From NCBI RefSeq assembly GCF_052857255.1, contig NC_135505.1:49961507-50025506 (forward strand): a stretch of 64,000 bases of DNA, written 5' to 3'. Of the stretch, positions 41,275-52,020 are shown one piece after another. The number at the start of each line of letters is the position of its first letter. Within the stretch, counting starts at the first letter, position 1. The translations under genes were made by a program, and so were the position numbers. The DNA is from Amblyomma americanum (taxonomy: Eukaryota; Arthropoda; Arachnida; Ixodida; Ixodidae). The notes under the pieces were generated by a model. That model was not told where the DNA came from. It did not search any database and worked only from the letters and a program-made list of their open reading frames with translations.

Positions 41275-42040
41275 TGTTGGGAAAGAGGACTGCAGGTTCA
41301 CATTATCTCAGCGTAAAAGGTCGAAGAAATAAACACAGCGGCATGTGGAAAAAAAAAAGAAACTCTATTGTGAGAAACTATGAGAAAAGGAGGTAATACA
41401 CATAAACAGGAAAGCTGACAAAGAGAACACTCGCGACAGACAAAGGAAAAATAGAAGGACAAAGAGGAAGCGTTCACTCAGCGTTCGGCGGAACGTTCAT
41501 CGTCCTGAGTGTGCTCTGTGAAGATGGTGCGTCGGGCGAGGGGGTGTGGCGGGGCGTTGGCGCAATCAAGCCCTCAGGTCGACACTCTGGTGGACGACAG
41601 GGTCAGGTAGTCCGGGCACGCCGTGGTGGAGAGAAAGGCAGCCCCCAGGTCTGGTAATCCCGGGATGCCGTGGTGGATAGAAAGGCGGCCTCCAGGTCTG
41701 GTAGTCCGGGAAGCAGCGGAGAAGACCAAGCGGCCCGTGTTCTGAAGCTGCCGCACAGGAAGGGAACCGCGGTACCTAGGTCTCGTGGGCCAGGCCCTCA
41801 ACGACGGCTGTCCAGGTCTGGTAGCCCGGACGTCTGCGGCTAAGGCCCAAGTCTGGAAATTCGGGGAGCCAGCAGATCTTCCCCACGTCCGTCGCGACCG
41901 CGTTCCAACCGTTTTCCCTCCCACGAGCTCTTCTTCTTCTTCTTCTTCTCCTCAAGTAATACGAGCTCTTCGCCACGTCTCCTTCTTTTTCTTCCCCTTG
42001 AGCGTCTTCGCCCGCCGCAGTGTGGTGCTAGCTTCTGACA
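41275..42040 (-). repeat. 5' LTR of the Gmr1-like element (766 bp)
   Basis: It matches the 3' LTR over its length. The main length difference is an inserted CTT repeat (about 41932-41950) followed by a short duplicated CGAGCTCTTC stretch. It starts TGTTGGGAAA and ends CTTCTGACA on the plus strand, with ATGTG outside. Confidence 0.88.
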
Positions 42041-42045
42041 ATGTG

Positions 42046-45000
42046 TCTATCCATGACACGGATGTTAATGTTCTGGTACACGCCGGACCTGTTGTATTTT
42101 TTTCTAGTTCGCAGTTCGATTTTCTCGCAGTAGAAATATATCATTCTCAACTTTTTAATCTCCTCCCCTCTATAAAATTTGATCTAGCAGCTGTCGCGAT
42201 TAAAATGTGCCTCCATAGAAGTTTGCATGATGCTTAAACCAGCATCAAATTTATATTACATCCTTTATTATTCCCACCTGCAGAGAAATGCACACAATGT
42301 GAGCACCTGCTCATCCGGGCACGCAGGGTATGTGGAAGGGTTGATTAGAAGGCCACCATCGTTTATAAGCTGTGTTACTGTCCCTGAGTTACGTTGACGC
42401 TGATGGCACCATAGCTCTTTCTTTGCTTCCTTATTTAAAATGTTCAATTTTATAGCTGGCCCGAATGAACCCATCCTGCGCAATCCGTGCCGCTTCTACG
42501 GAAGTAAAGCCATTGAGTACAATGCAAAAAAATATAGCAGTAAAGTTTCGGATTCGTTTTTTGCCCAGCTGTAGAAGGAAGGATTTAAAAATTCGAGCGA
42601 ACCATGTCATTGAACCGCGCTCGCTGCGAGAGTGGCATCCGCATAGGCGTCTTGGTTTCACTACCGCTCTGCTCAGGAACGGCGCTGCTGAGCATGCGCT
42701 GGAATCGTGATCCCTGAGCATAGACACACGAATTTGCAGAGACAAGCGGCAGTTTTCTGCAAAGAGATAACGTCCATTCGTCTGATTTTATTTCAGACAT
42801 AGACTAGCGCTCCGCTCAGCCCGCACAAACGTCAGGGGTCCCCTTTTTCTGTGGAACTCAAATAGGGTCCTAAAAACTGCACCATGATGCGTTGGAATTA
42901 ACCGATATTTTCTCATATATTTGTGAATATATCTATTACTCACACCACACCTAATTTTTGTGTTTTTTGGCGAGCAAAAACACGTGCTAAGCAAAAAGAG
43001 GTGAAAGCAGTTAGCTCATATCCACTAGCAAAATGGAGCTAGCTCCAGTGTTTCTTTATGATTTTGTGCCACCTGTAATGCAATCATAGAAGGCGCTGCT
43101 CTATATTCTAGGCAATTCTCAAAGCTTTAACAATACTTCGTCGCCTCTCTCAGAAAAGCTTGAGAATTTGCATGAATAAGTGCTTCTCCTTAAGTTTTTA
43201 CAACCTAATTTTTCGCTGAGCTTGTGTAGTAGTATGTGGCCTTACCGGTGTCCAGTAAGCAAAGATTAATACATACAATAAACTCTTAAAAGGTCTTTCT
43301 TTTTGTCGTTTTTTTCACCAAAAAGACGCCAGGTGCATTAATGTCTCCAACTACCAGTCGTCTCTAACAGTAATTTAATTCATTGTGAGTTACTCTGATC
43401 TGTAGCTGCCGTTTGTGCGCAAACCGAGTCGCTTACATAACCTCTACGTAAGCCGAGTCGCTCCTCTACTCGCAAATCAGTATTTTATGCATGTTACTGA
43501 TGATGCTGCAGGGAAACACACATTTAATCAAAGTTATTCCGCGTTATGTACATTTTCCTGAGCGGACAACGCTCCCTCTCACAAGAACAGCATTTAACCA
43601 TTCTTGAGTATTACTCGGCCGTCCGCACGAACTGAACACACCAACTGAAATCTCACTACCACAAGCTTGAGCGCAGCAGTCAATACCAAGTGGGCATATT
43701 ATTTAATTGCTCCGGATTTGCTCAGTAACACACATATAAAATAGCTAGTTTTTTAGGTTTTGAAAATGGTAGTAAATTTCGAAGTGAGAGTTGTCGACTT
43801 GAAAAAGCTCTCATTTTTTCTTTAAATGTAACTTTAGCATGTTTCGATTTATTTAACCTGAAATTAATCCCGGGAGATATAAAAAATCCCATCGTTACTA
43901 TGTACACCGTGTCATGATGTTAGCACCCTCAAACTGGTCCTTAGTGGTGAAAATGTGTTACACAGATGTGATGAACAACACTTCAAAAGTCAGAAGGATG
44001 ACTCAGCGAATAGCTCGAATATTTGATTTCAAAAAATAATGGAATTAAATCATAGGTGACACTGGCTTAACTACTAGAAATCATCCAAGTTCTGCCATCA
44101 AAAAACGATTTGACGTGGCGCACCTGCTACAGCATCATGGCTTTAGGACAACGTAGTGCCGTCCTCATCGCAGAACACTCGTTGCGAGCCGTGGCCTGTT
44201 TGATGATTTGGTTTGTTCAACCGTTTGGCCTCGGTCACAGCGCGTTTGAGCGTTCTTACGCCGCAATGCGGGACAACTAATTACCTTAACCTTTTAAGGA
44301 GGAAGGGTTAAATTTGAGGTCTGAAAAAAGAAGGACGTGAAAGTTTGTTTAGCATAAAACAATGAAAATAGCTCATAGTCACATTCTTTAGCCTATAAAA
44401 GTTACATTAAAAATCTTCAAACTTTAGCACTTAGAACTATTTTTTTGTTCATGTGCAATTCAGGTGCGATTAAAAATCATGTTGGCCCGTATAAGACGAT
44501 ATTCTGTAATCCTGCACTACTCGAGTCATCGTATAACGGGTTTTCCTGGGTTCAAGCTTGAACTAAATTTTGTTCATAATTCCTACGTCCTGCATGCACA
44601 CGAACGTACGAACACATGCATGTGTATGTATGTCTGCTCAGAACCGAAGAGAAATAAAAAGAAGCTGCAGAAAAGCAGTTCTTTAGAAATAGTTAAAACA
44701 AATTAATAAAATATTCATTCCCCTTTATTGTTAATTTGTGAACCAACATAAAAAAGCGAACGTTTAGTCCTGTAGTCGCATACATTACTATATACACCAA
44801 AAATAGGCTGAATGTATCCGACTGATATCGTCGTTTGTTACTGCTTTAACTCAGTCCTAGCTTTGAAAACCTAATATTGCAGGGGAGCGGTAAAAAAGTG
44901 CACTCATAGATAATCAAACATATTATATGTGTGCGTATACAAGAGGAATAAAAATAAGCACTAAGAATGTGCGAGTCTTCATGAAAAAGCATAAAAGCGT

Positions 45001-46149
45001 ACTTGAAAATACGCGGCCAAAACGCTTACCAGCATTAATGCAAAGCACGTAGCAACCACCCGTGTACCGGACAATATATCCACGCATGTCTAAAAATTTG
45101 TCAGCAATGAAAACCAAGAATGTAAAAGTGTGCAAGAAATTTAGCATTAAAACCTGCGCTTGTCATTTTTTTTACAGATTGCTGCTGGCGAGTTGCCATT
45201 GTGTGAAGCACAAAAACAGAGCTTATGCATACACACACATGTACAATCAACGCAAAAAATTCGATGCGTGTGCTTAAGGCAAAAAGATACATCTAATCAG
45301 CTGTGCCTCTTGACTCAGTGTTTGTCGTACTGCGACTAGCGGGTGCAGCATACGCGCACCATGATAGATTGAATCATTTCGGGTGAGTGAATAGCGTAAT
45401 AATTATCGCGCACTTGAGTTTGCAAACTTTTCCTACTGATAGTACGTTAATATAGTTGTGTGGGTGGGTATTTGTGTTTTGACAGAAAAAAATTCGTAAT
45501 GACCACAGCATCTAAAATACCGATATATGTTAATTTCCTGCTATATACAAGCGTAATACGATCGCTTAAGCAACCCAGAAATGAATAAACATAGTGATAC
45601 ACTTTCTGACATGCAGCCTGCCTGTTTGTCTCCAACTAGAATAAAAATCCAACGCGCACCATACCTCGGCTTTTCAATTTTTGTTCCTCGCTGTTCATAC
45701 AAGATCTTTCGCTAAGAACTAACAAATAGATCACGAAAAACATGTAAACATGACCAATAATAGTTCACGTTAGTGGTTCTTGTGATAATATTTAGAGTAA
45801 CAGACGCAGCCCTTTTTTCGTTGATGTGTTGACAGAACCTTCATCACGCGCGCCATTATCTTTGTAGAGTTTTCTTAGTTTTACAATTAGCCAATTAAAT
45901 GAGTTACGAAATTTTACCAGAGATTTTCTGTGACCGGAAAAATGTACGAATGGAAAAAAACTTGGCGCCGAAACCCGGAAATTCTGCTATGAATTTTCGG
46001 AAGGCAGCATAACTTCAAAGGTCAATACATCCACGGCAGGAACGTCATAGATAAAATTGCGTCTCTACCACAGGCGACATGCATTCAGTAACCTGATTAG
46101 CAGAACGAAGCACCGAACAAGATGTAGCTCCTGTTGAAAAAATGCATAG
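42046..46149. other. No gene recognised, AT-rich
   Basis: About 4.1 kb of AT-rich DNA. Short frames between 42240 and 43000 and between 44460 and 45650 carry no motif. No terminal repeats, SINE boxes or simple-repeat arrays were found. Confidence 0.5.
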
Positions 46150-47725
46150 TTATGCGCTCACAGGTCACGCGGCTCAAAAATGAACTCCAGGAGCGGTAAT
46201 CTTACCGCGCCGCGGTGAATCAGTGGTTAGCGCCCTCGGCTGCTGAACCGGAGTTTCAGGGTTCGAACCCGACCGCGGAGGCTGTGTTTTTATGGAGGCA
46301 AAAAGCTAATGCGCCCGTGTGTTGTGCGATGCCAGTGAACGTTAAAAATCGCCAGGTGGTCGAAATTATTCCGGAGCCTTCCACTACGGCACCTCCTTCT
46401 TCCTTTCTTCTTTCACTCCCTCCTTTATCCCTTGCTTTACGGCGCGGTTCAGGTGTCCACCGATATATGAGACAGATACTACGCCATTTTCTTTCCCCCC
46501 AAAACCAATTATATATAGGAGCGGTAATCACCGTTCACGAGCAAAGACGTTATCTTGCTGCACGCTTCACTCTATAAGCTGCAGCAAAAACTAGACGGCG
46601 TCAACGAAAAGGTTCAACCGCTAGTGCCCGACCAAGATGCAGAGAACAAGTACCAGCATGTTCTGTTGCTAGACTACAGCAACAAACAGGCCATGGTTTA
46701 TCTCCAACGCCGGCTGCTGTGGAAGCAACGGACGGTGCCGCCACCAACCATACTGCCACTCCAACCGACGAAATAGCCATGTCAGACATCGTCACAACCA
46801 CGGCAACCTCCCAAAATGGTACAGCGATGGGTGAAAAGTGAGGTTGCCAAAGATAGAGGTAATTAAATTCACCAGGCGCCGCCCGTATTGCAGGAACTCA
46901 TTTGGGAAGTGTGTGGTCGACAAGAATGAAAACCCTTATAACATCTACAAGTTTCGCTACCTCCGAGCATCAGTGACGGCTGACTCGGCAGTTGCATTTT
47001 GTGGTCTACCATCGATGCCTCGGCGCATCAACGACGTCATCCAGCTGCTGAAGAGGCGGTTAGGGAGTGAGGAGCCTCTTCTACAAAAAATCTGAAAAGG
47101 CTAATTGACTTAAAACCATATCTGTGGCCTTCGCGGTTTCTACAATACCTTCACAGCACTCATCAGAGGAATCTAACCGCTTGGAAGAAAGCTGGAATCC
47201 CTCATTTTGTTGCTGCTTTCGATTGTGCAAAGAGCGATGCCACGCGACATCTCTCTGGACTTCAGTGCCTTGTCGACACAGACAGTATAATCCACAAACA
47301 ACAAGACTCCGTTACCCACACTTCTTGCAGACAACGGAAGAAAGCAAAGCAGGTACCGTCATTTCCTTTCCGAAGCTGCTCTTCTTTTTTAGTATGAACG
47401 TAGAGAGCGAACAGAACCTGGCTGTGTTGCAAAGCACCGATCTCAAGCAACAGCCCAGCGAAGGACAAAGAAAACCGCAAGCTGCATGTGAAAACGCATG
47501 ACAAGCATGTCCGATCCGCCGCAAAGCTCCATTAGAGTACGGCCCCCAGATATAACGAACATGACACGGAGAACTGCGGTGCCACAAAAACGACAGACGA
47601 TAAGCATAGACTTCTGCGGTCGTCGGACCGATGTTTCAAGTGCACTAAAACAGGACACCAAGCACTAGCTTGCCGCGTATGCTTCAATGCACAAAATGCC
47701 GCAAGAAGCATGCCAATGCGATCTT
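46150..47725 (+). pseudogene. BEL/Pao gag remnant
   Basis: The first piece (VTRLKNELQER at about 46164-46196) runs into the SINE target duplication and continues after it as SPFTSKDVILLHASLYKLQQ and QPLVPDQDAENKYQHVLLLD, the N-terminal helices of BEL/Pao gag. At 46838-47095 LPKIEVIKFTRR, then KFRYLRASVTADSAVAFCGL and INDVIQLLKRRLG match the conserved gag core of BEL/Pao (DUF1759 type). After several stops, RCFKCTKTGHQALACRV gives a CCHC knuckle at 47632-47673. Another frame right behind it shows CTKCRKKHANAIL, a second finger. No protease or RT follows, since a SINE cuts in at about 47725. Confidence 0.7.
46202..46516 (+). mobile_element. Long tRNA-derived SINE inserted in BEL/Pao gag
   Basis: The head has an A-box-like TGAATCAGTGGTTAGCG near 46216 and a B box GGTTCGAACCC at 46260-46270. 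The body includes GCGCCCGTGTGTTGTGCGAT and TCGAAATTATTCCGGAGCC, then a CTTTCTTC-rich part. The tail ends CCCCAAAACCAATTATATAT. Flanks AGGAGCGGTAATC at 46189-46201 and 46517-46529 form a perfect 13-bp target duplication. At 315 bp it is longer than the other SINEs here and differs in its 3' half. Confidence 0.9.
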
Positions 47726-47960
47726 GGTTTGGACTATGGGAGTTTAAAAACCCCAAGGTGACTCAGTCTATGAGGGACGCCGTAGTGAAGGGCTCCGGGA
47801 ATTTCGGTCACCTGGGGATCTTTAACGTGCACTGACATCACACGGTACACGGGCTTCCAGAATTTCGCCTCCATTGAAATTCGACCGCCGCGGCCGGGAT
47901 CGACCCCGCTTATTTTTGGTCAGCATCCGAGAGCCATAACGACTCAGCCACCGTGGCGGC
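47725..47960 (-). mobile_element. tRNA-derived SINE (Ruka-like)
   Basis: On the minus strand GCCGCCACGGTGGCTGAGTC and GTTATGGCTCTCGGATGCTG form the tRNA-like head. The B box GGGGTCGATCCC lies at 47896-47907. The body matches the SINE at 31796-32030 (CGTGCACTGACATC, GAAGGGCTCCGG on the plus strand). No clear target duplication was seen. Confidence 0.8.
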
Positions 47961-48998
47961 TAGGTGAAAAGAAACGATAGCTGAGAACAGACACAAATGT
48001 GACGAACAGGCAGTGCAGCATTGAAAAACTGGTCATGTTTCGTACAATTACTCCTGCGTTTTTCTACTTTTTTTACCACTTTCGGTAAAACGTATCTACA
48101 AGGTGAGATATGGATCGAAGAATGCCCGCTTCCATGTTTTAAACGGTCAGCAGCAAATTTATTGCGCGAGTACTAACTATTAACTGATTATGAAGGACAT
48201 TGCTGCATTACACAATGAATATTCGGGGTGGAACTAAGTGTGTTGCAGCAACTACATGAGTTAGAAAGGGCAAGTTAACAGTGGGCGCCTTCAAGTTATA
48301 ACACAAGATGAGCAGAATACTTCGCTGCTGGTCAAGATATTGAACTTCAACGGGATCCAAAAGGCCTGAAATGAGAAGCACGAAATCAAGGTTGGAATTC
48401 TGAACTGCATAAAAGCACCCTAAAATGGATAGCTTGTTTTCGTGCCCAGAAATAAATTTCGAACTGACGCTGTGCTGTATGCTGCAGTTAAGTCTAAGAA
48501 ATGGCCGTGTAATGGACATTCCTTCCAATAAAATCCAATCGACTCAGGCTGCTCCGTGAGTAGTGCGTTTTTTGCGAAGAGTATATGGAGCGCTGGTAAA
48601 GCCTCCTGTCTCGTTATCTCCTCTAGAATCAGTTATTCGCCAGATAGAATTTTGCTGTGAATACTGGTAATGGCGTGCGAATCTGCCTCCTGCTTATGTG
48701 AAGCATTGGTTGGCTGCAATTATTTTGCGTAGTTTCTCTACGATGCTGCGCTGTTTGCAGCCTGACGCATTAGAGTGCAGGTGGTCTTTGGTCGCATACT
48801 GATAGTGATAGAGTTTTACTTCCAGTGCTTTTCGCATCAATTTTTCTTTATAAACAATTATTTGGCCTATTTTTTGTTATGGGAGTCTATTTCTTTAACC
48901 CCATATTTTTTTTAGAATATTAGGAGGCGTTTTATGGGAAGAACATTAAGAATTAGTCCAGAGGCGGTGGCCACTTCTCGATCCAATGCAGTTGCCAT
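47961..48998. other. No gene recognised
   Basis: About 1 kb of AT-rich sequence. The longest frame (106 codons, minus, 48208-48528) has no recognisable motif. Confidence 0.5.
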
Positions 48999-49805
48999 GT
49001 ACAGGCGCCCAAATCTTTAACTGGCGTGCGCAAGCGGCGACTTTTCCGTGCGTCAGCGCCGTATGACGGGGCGAGGCTGGAAACAGTTTGAGGCTAAGCG
49101 CATGCGCACAAGGCTCGCTCAGCAGGGCCCATCGTCTGCTAGGCTGTTCCTTCTTAAGGACGTCACCCCCCGTTATCGCACTTGAGACGAATAGGCAGCT
49201 TGAGTAGGCGAATGGTTTTGCTCGCATTTTAAGTTTCGAGGATTAGCGCCGTAGGAACCAAGCATGCAAGGAAATAGAATATAAAGATAGACCGAACACG
49301 CTCAATCACCCGAAAAACCAAAGAACATGGATCGTTCGTTTGTTACTTCCTGGCGTAAACGTTTTTTTTTCATATCTAGAAAAAAAGGGGGAGGAGCAGT
49401 TGTCAACACACTGCGTTCTTTATGCTTATGAGTGGAGGAGAAGCCATAGAGAAAGAAATTGTGAAGCTATAAGACCGCTGTGAAACTTCAGTGATGCTGC
49501 TCTGCACGACGTGTTCACGGCAGTTTGCGACAGTTATCGAAATGCTCCCCGTATACTTCAAGGGGAAAGACAAACAAAACGGGATGTCATCGCAAAGCGA
49601 AGCTGCTAAAACATCGGCCTGTCTCGCGCATTATTTGTGAGGAGCGCAAGAAATATTCTGTGTTAGTCTTAAAGATAGTGCAGCACTTTGCCTGCATCTC
49701 AGTGAAACAAAAAAAATTTGGATCGTAAACAATTTTACTATGCGCATCATTATTGCTGAAATGTTAAGAAAAAAAATGGTGTGACCAATAATGGGCGCAC
49801 ACAGG
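48999..49805 (+). repeat. Left inverted arm of the Tc1-type element
   Basis: It matches the reverse complement of 51213-52020 almost throughout. Markers are the outer GTACAGGCGCCC edge, GACGAATAGGCAGCTTGAG and the inner GGGCGCACACAGG edge. It includes a small frame (49525-49728) that starts like the transposase N-terminal region but soon departs from it. Confidence 0.85.
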
Positions 49806-50033
49806 TTAGTTTCGAAGATCAGTGCCGTAGGAACCAAGCATGCAAGGAAATAAAATATAAAGATAGGCCGAACACGCTCAATCACGCGAAGAACCAAAGA
49901 ACATGGATCGTTCGTTTGTTATTTCCTGACGTAAACGCTTTTTTCATATCTAGAAAAAAAGGCAGTTGTCAACACACGGCGTTCTTTATGCTTCAGCGCG
50001 GCGGCGAAGCTCTAAGACAGCTGTGAAATTTGA

Positions 50034-51208
50034 GTGAAGCTGCTCTACAGGCCGTGCTCGCGGGAGCTTCTAATTGCTACGAAAATGCCACCTCGTATAC
50101 CTCAAACACAGAGAGTTGGAATTATAATAATGTCAATAGGCGGCTCATTGCAGAAGGAACTTGCTAAAGCAATTGGAGTGGCTCCAGCTTCAGTGGGCAG
50201 AACCAAACGTGCTTACCGGGACGAAGAACGGACTGGAGATGCTCCTCTCTGTCTCACCAGAAAAACAAGCGAAGAAAAAGACTTGCAGATTGTTGCCTGC
50301 GCTAGTGGCAACCAGTTCTTCACAGCGTGTGTATTTCATGCTGCCCTCGGCCTTAATGTATCAGATGAAATAATTAGACAAAGGCTAAACGAAGTAGGAA
50401 AAAGGAATAGGACAGCTGCGCAGAAGCCCCTACTTTCCGACAGTGCCCGAGCAAAAAGGCTAGTCTTTGCTCAAGAGCATCTCCAATAGACCGTCGACGA
50501 TTGGCGAAACGTTGCGTTTACAGATGACAGCACTTTCTGCAGTGAGTGGGACCAGAAACAAAAAGTGTACCGGCCAGTCGCAAAAAGATAAATGAATAAT
50601 TTTTTTACTTTCGTCTCATGGCTTGTTTTCTTATACACGATATTTTTATTTTGCTACCCACTGTGATTAACTCGCATTAAATACTGCTTTTTTAAGGTAT
50701 GATTCCCGTTACGTCCACGACGTCAAGGCAAGTGGCCGAACATCTGTGAACGTGTGGGGGTCATCACGAAGGATGGCATCAGGCCTTTTCACAGCATTGA
50801 TGGTCGGCTGTGCTCCACAACATATATAGATATCATTGTCACCAGCTCCTTCCTCACATGCTGGATGGACCCTACAGAGATGGAGATTCCCTGCTACAGC
50901 ATGATCTTTCACCGATACACCCGGCGCACGCAGTGACCGCACACCTCGAAAACCTTGGAGTGATCACGCTAGATTGGCCGCCCAAGGGCGTAGATATGAA
51001 CATTATTGAAAATGCTTGGGGCATTTTAAAAGCCAACATGTCAAAAATGGGCCTCCGTACCGCTACTCCTGATGAGTTGTGGGAGGCCACCAGCAGACAG
51101 TGGGAAGAGCTGAAGGCCGACAGCCACCTTGCGCCGGCGCTCTACGACTCCCTGCCACGACGCATGTCTGCCGTGGTCGGGAATGACGGTGACTTCAGCC
51201 GCTACTGA
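50034..51208 (+). pseudogene. Tc1 transposase (DD34E), broken
   Basis: The N-terminal part (from about 50083, MPPRIPQTQRVGIIIMSIGG) shows the helix-turn-helix layout with ELAKAIGVAPASVGR. It stops at TAG 50487-50489, where Gln-Thr would be followed by VDDWRNVAFTDDSTF with the first catalytic Asp (about 50523). The gene then meets a 109-bp intron-like stretch, resumes as YDSRYVHDVKASGRTSVNVW, and shifts frame near 50757 and again near 50865. The rest (50810-51208) carries LLQHDLSPIH with the second Asp (50903-50905) and GVDMNIIENAWG with the Glu (51008-51010): 34 residues apart, the Tc1 DD34E spacing. It ends with SRY and TGA at 51206-51208. The upstream 50034 start is less likely than 50083. 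Confidence 0.88.
50588..50696 (+). other. Intron-like insertion in the Tc1 transposase
   Basis: Taking out these 109 AT-rich bases joins VYRPVAKR to YDSRYVHD exactly as in other Tc1 transposases. The 3' edge, CTGCTTTTTTAAG then G, is a good acceptor. The 5' edge reads AAAAAG then ATAAATG, so the expected GT is AT. AAG borders both sides. It may be an intron with a mutated donor, or a small insertion. Confidence 0.5.
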
Positions 51209-51212
51209 ACGA

Positions 51213-52020
51213 CCTGTGTGCGCCCATTATTGGTCACACCATTTTTTTTCTTAACATTTCAGCAATAATGAAGCGCATCGTAAAATTGTTTACGACCCCA
51301 ATTTTTGTTGTTTCACTGAGATGCAGGCAAAGGGCTGCACTATTTTTAAGACTAACACAGAATATTTCTTGCGCTCCTCACAAATAATGCGCGAGACAGG
51401 CCGATGTTTTAGCAGCTTCGCTTTGCGATGACATCCCGTTTTGTTTGTCTTTCCCCTTGAAGTATACGGGGAGCATTTCGATAACTGTCGCAAACTGCCG
51501 TGAACACGTCGTGCAGAGCAGCATCACTGAAGTTTCACAGCGGTCTTATAGCTTCACAATTTCTTTCTCTATGGCTTCACTTCCACTCATAAGCATAAAG
51601 AACGCAGTGTGTTGACAACTGCTCCTCCCCCTTTTTTTCTAGATATGAAAAAAAAAACGTTTACGCCAGGAAGTAACAAACGAACCATCCATGCTCTTTG
51701 GTTTTTCGGGTGATTGAGCGTGTTCGGCCTATCTTTATATTCTATTTCCTTGCATGCTTGGTTCCTACGGCGCTGATCTTCGAATTTAAAATGCGAGCAA
51801 AACCATTCGCCTACTCACGCTGCTTATTCGTCTCAAGTGCGATAACGGGGGGTGACGTCCTTAAGAAGGACGATGCCTAGCAGACGATGGGCCCTGCTGA
51901 GCGCGCTTGGTCAGCATGCGCTTAGCTTAAGACTGTTTACAGCCTCGCCCCGTCATACGGCGCTGACGCACGGGAAAGTCGCCGCTTACGCACGCCAGTT
52001 AAAGATTTGGGCGTCTGTAC
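51213..52020 (-). repeat. Right inverted arm of the Tc1-type element
   Basis: It is the reverse complement of the left arm. It starts CCTGTGTGCGCCCATTATTG and ends at the outer GGGCGTCTGTAC. The frame at 51290-51493 (minus) is nearly identical to that at 49525-49728 (plus), which shows how recent the duplication is. Confidence 0.85.

Larger units (their letters stand above)
35970..42040 (-). mobile_element. LTR retrotransposon with Gmr1-like order (IN before RT)
   Basis: A 6071-bp element lies between ATGTG duplications (35965-35969 and 42041-42045). Two LTRs flank a coding region read on the minus strand as gag, two zinc knuckles, protease, integrase, RT, RNase H. RNase H ends with a TGA at 37020-37022 and no integrase follows. 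RT is clearly of Ty3/gypsy type, yet the integrase lies upstream, as in Ty1/copia. This combination defines the Gmr1-like group first described from fish, sea urchins and ascidians. Frameshifts break the polyprotein in several places, so the copy is inactive but complete in structure. Confidence 0.88.
49002..52017 (+). mobile_element. Tc1-type transposon with ~807-bp inverted arms
   Basis: Both ends read CAGGCGCCCAAATCTTTAAC or its slightly changed copy (CAGACGCCC...), and each is flanked by TA (49000-49001 and 52018-52019), the Tc1/mariner target. The inverted match is not a short TIR: it continues from the outer edge to 49805 on the left and from 51213 on the right, about 807 bp per arm with few differences. 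Between the arms lies a Tc1 transposase gene with broken frames. Sequence just before the gene (49807-50090) is also a diverged direct copy of 49231-49545 in the left arm. Confidence 0.88.

Noticed and set aside
46216..46270. tRNA genes at the A/B-box sites (also 31966, 47896, 56876)
   Set aside because: The boxes belong to SINE heads. The predicted tRNA folds are not kept, and target duplications or SINE bodies follow.
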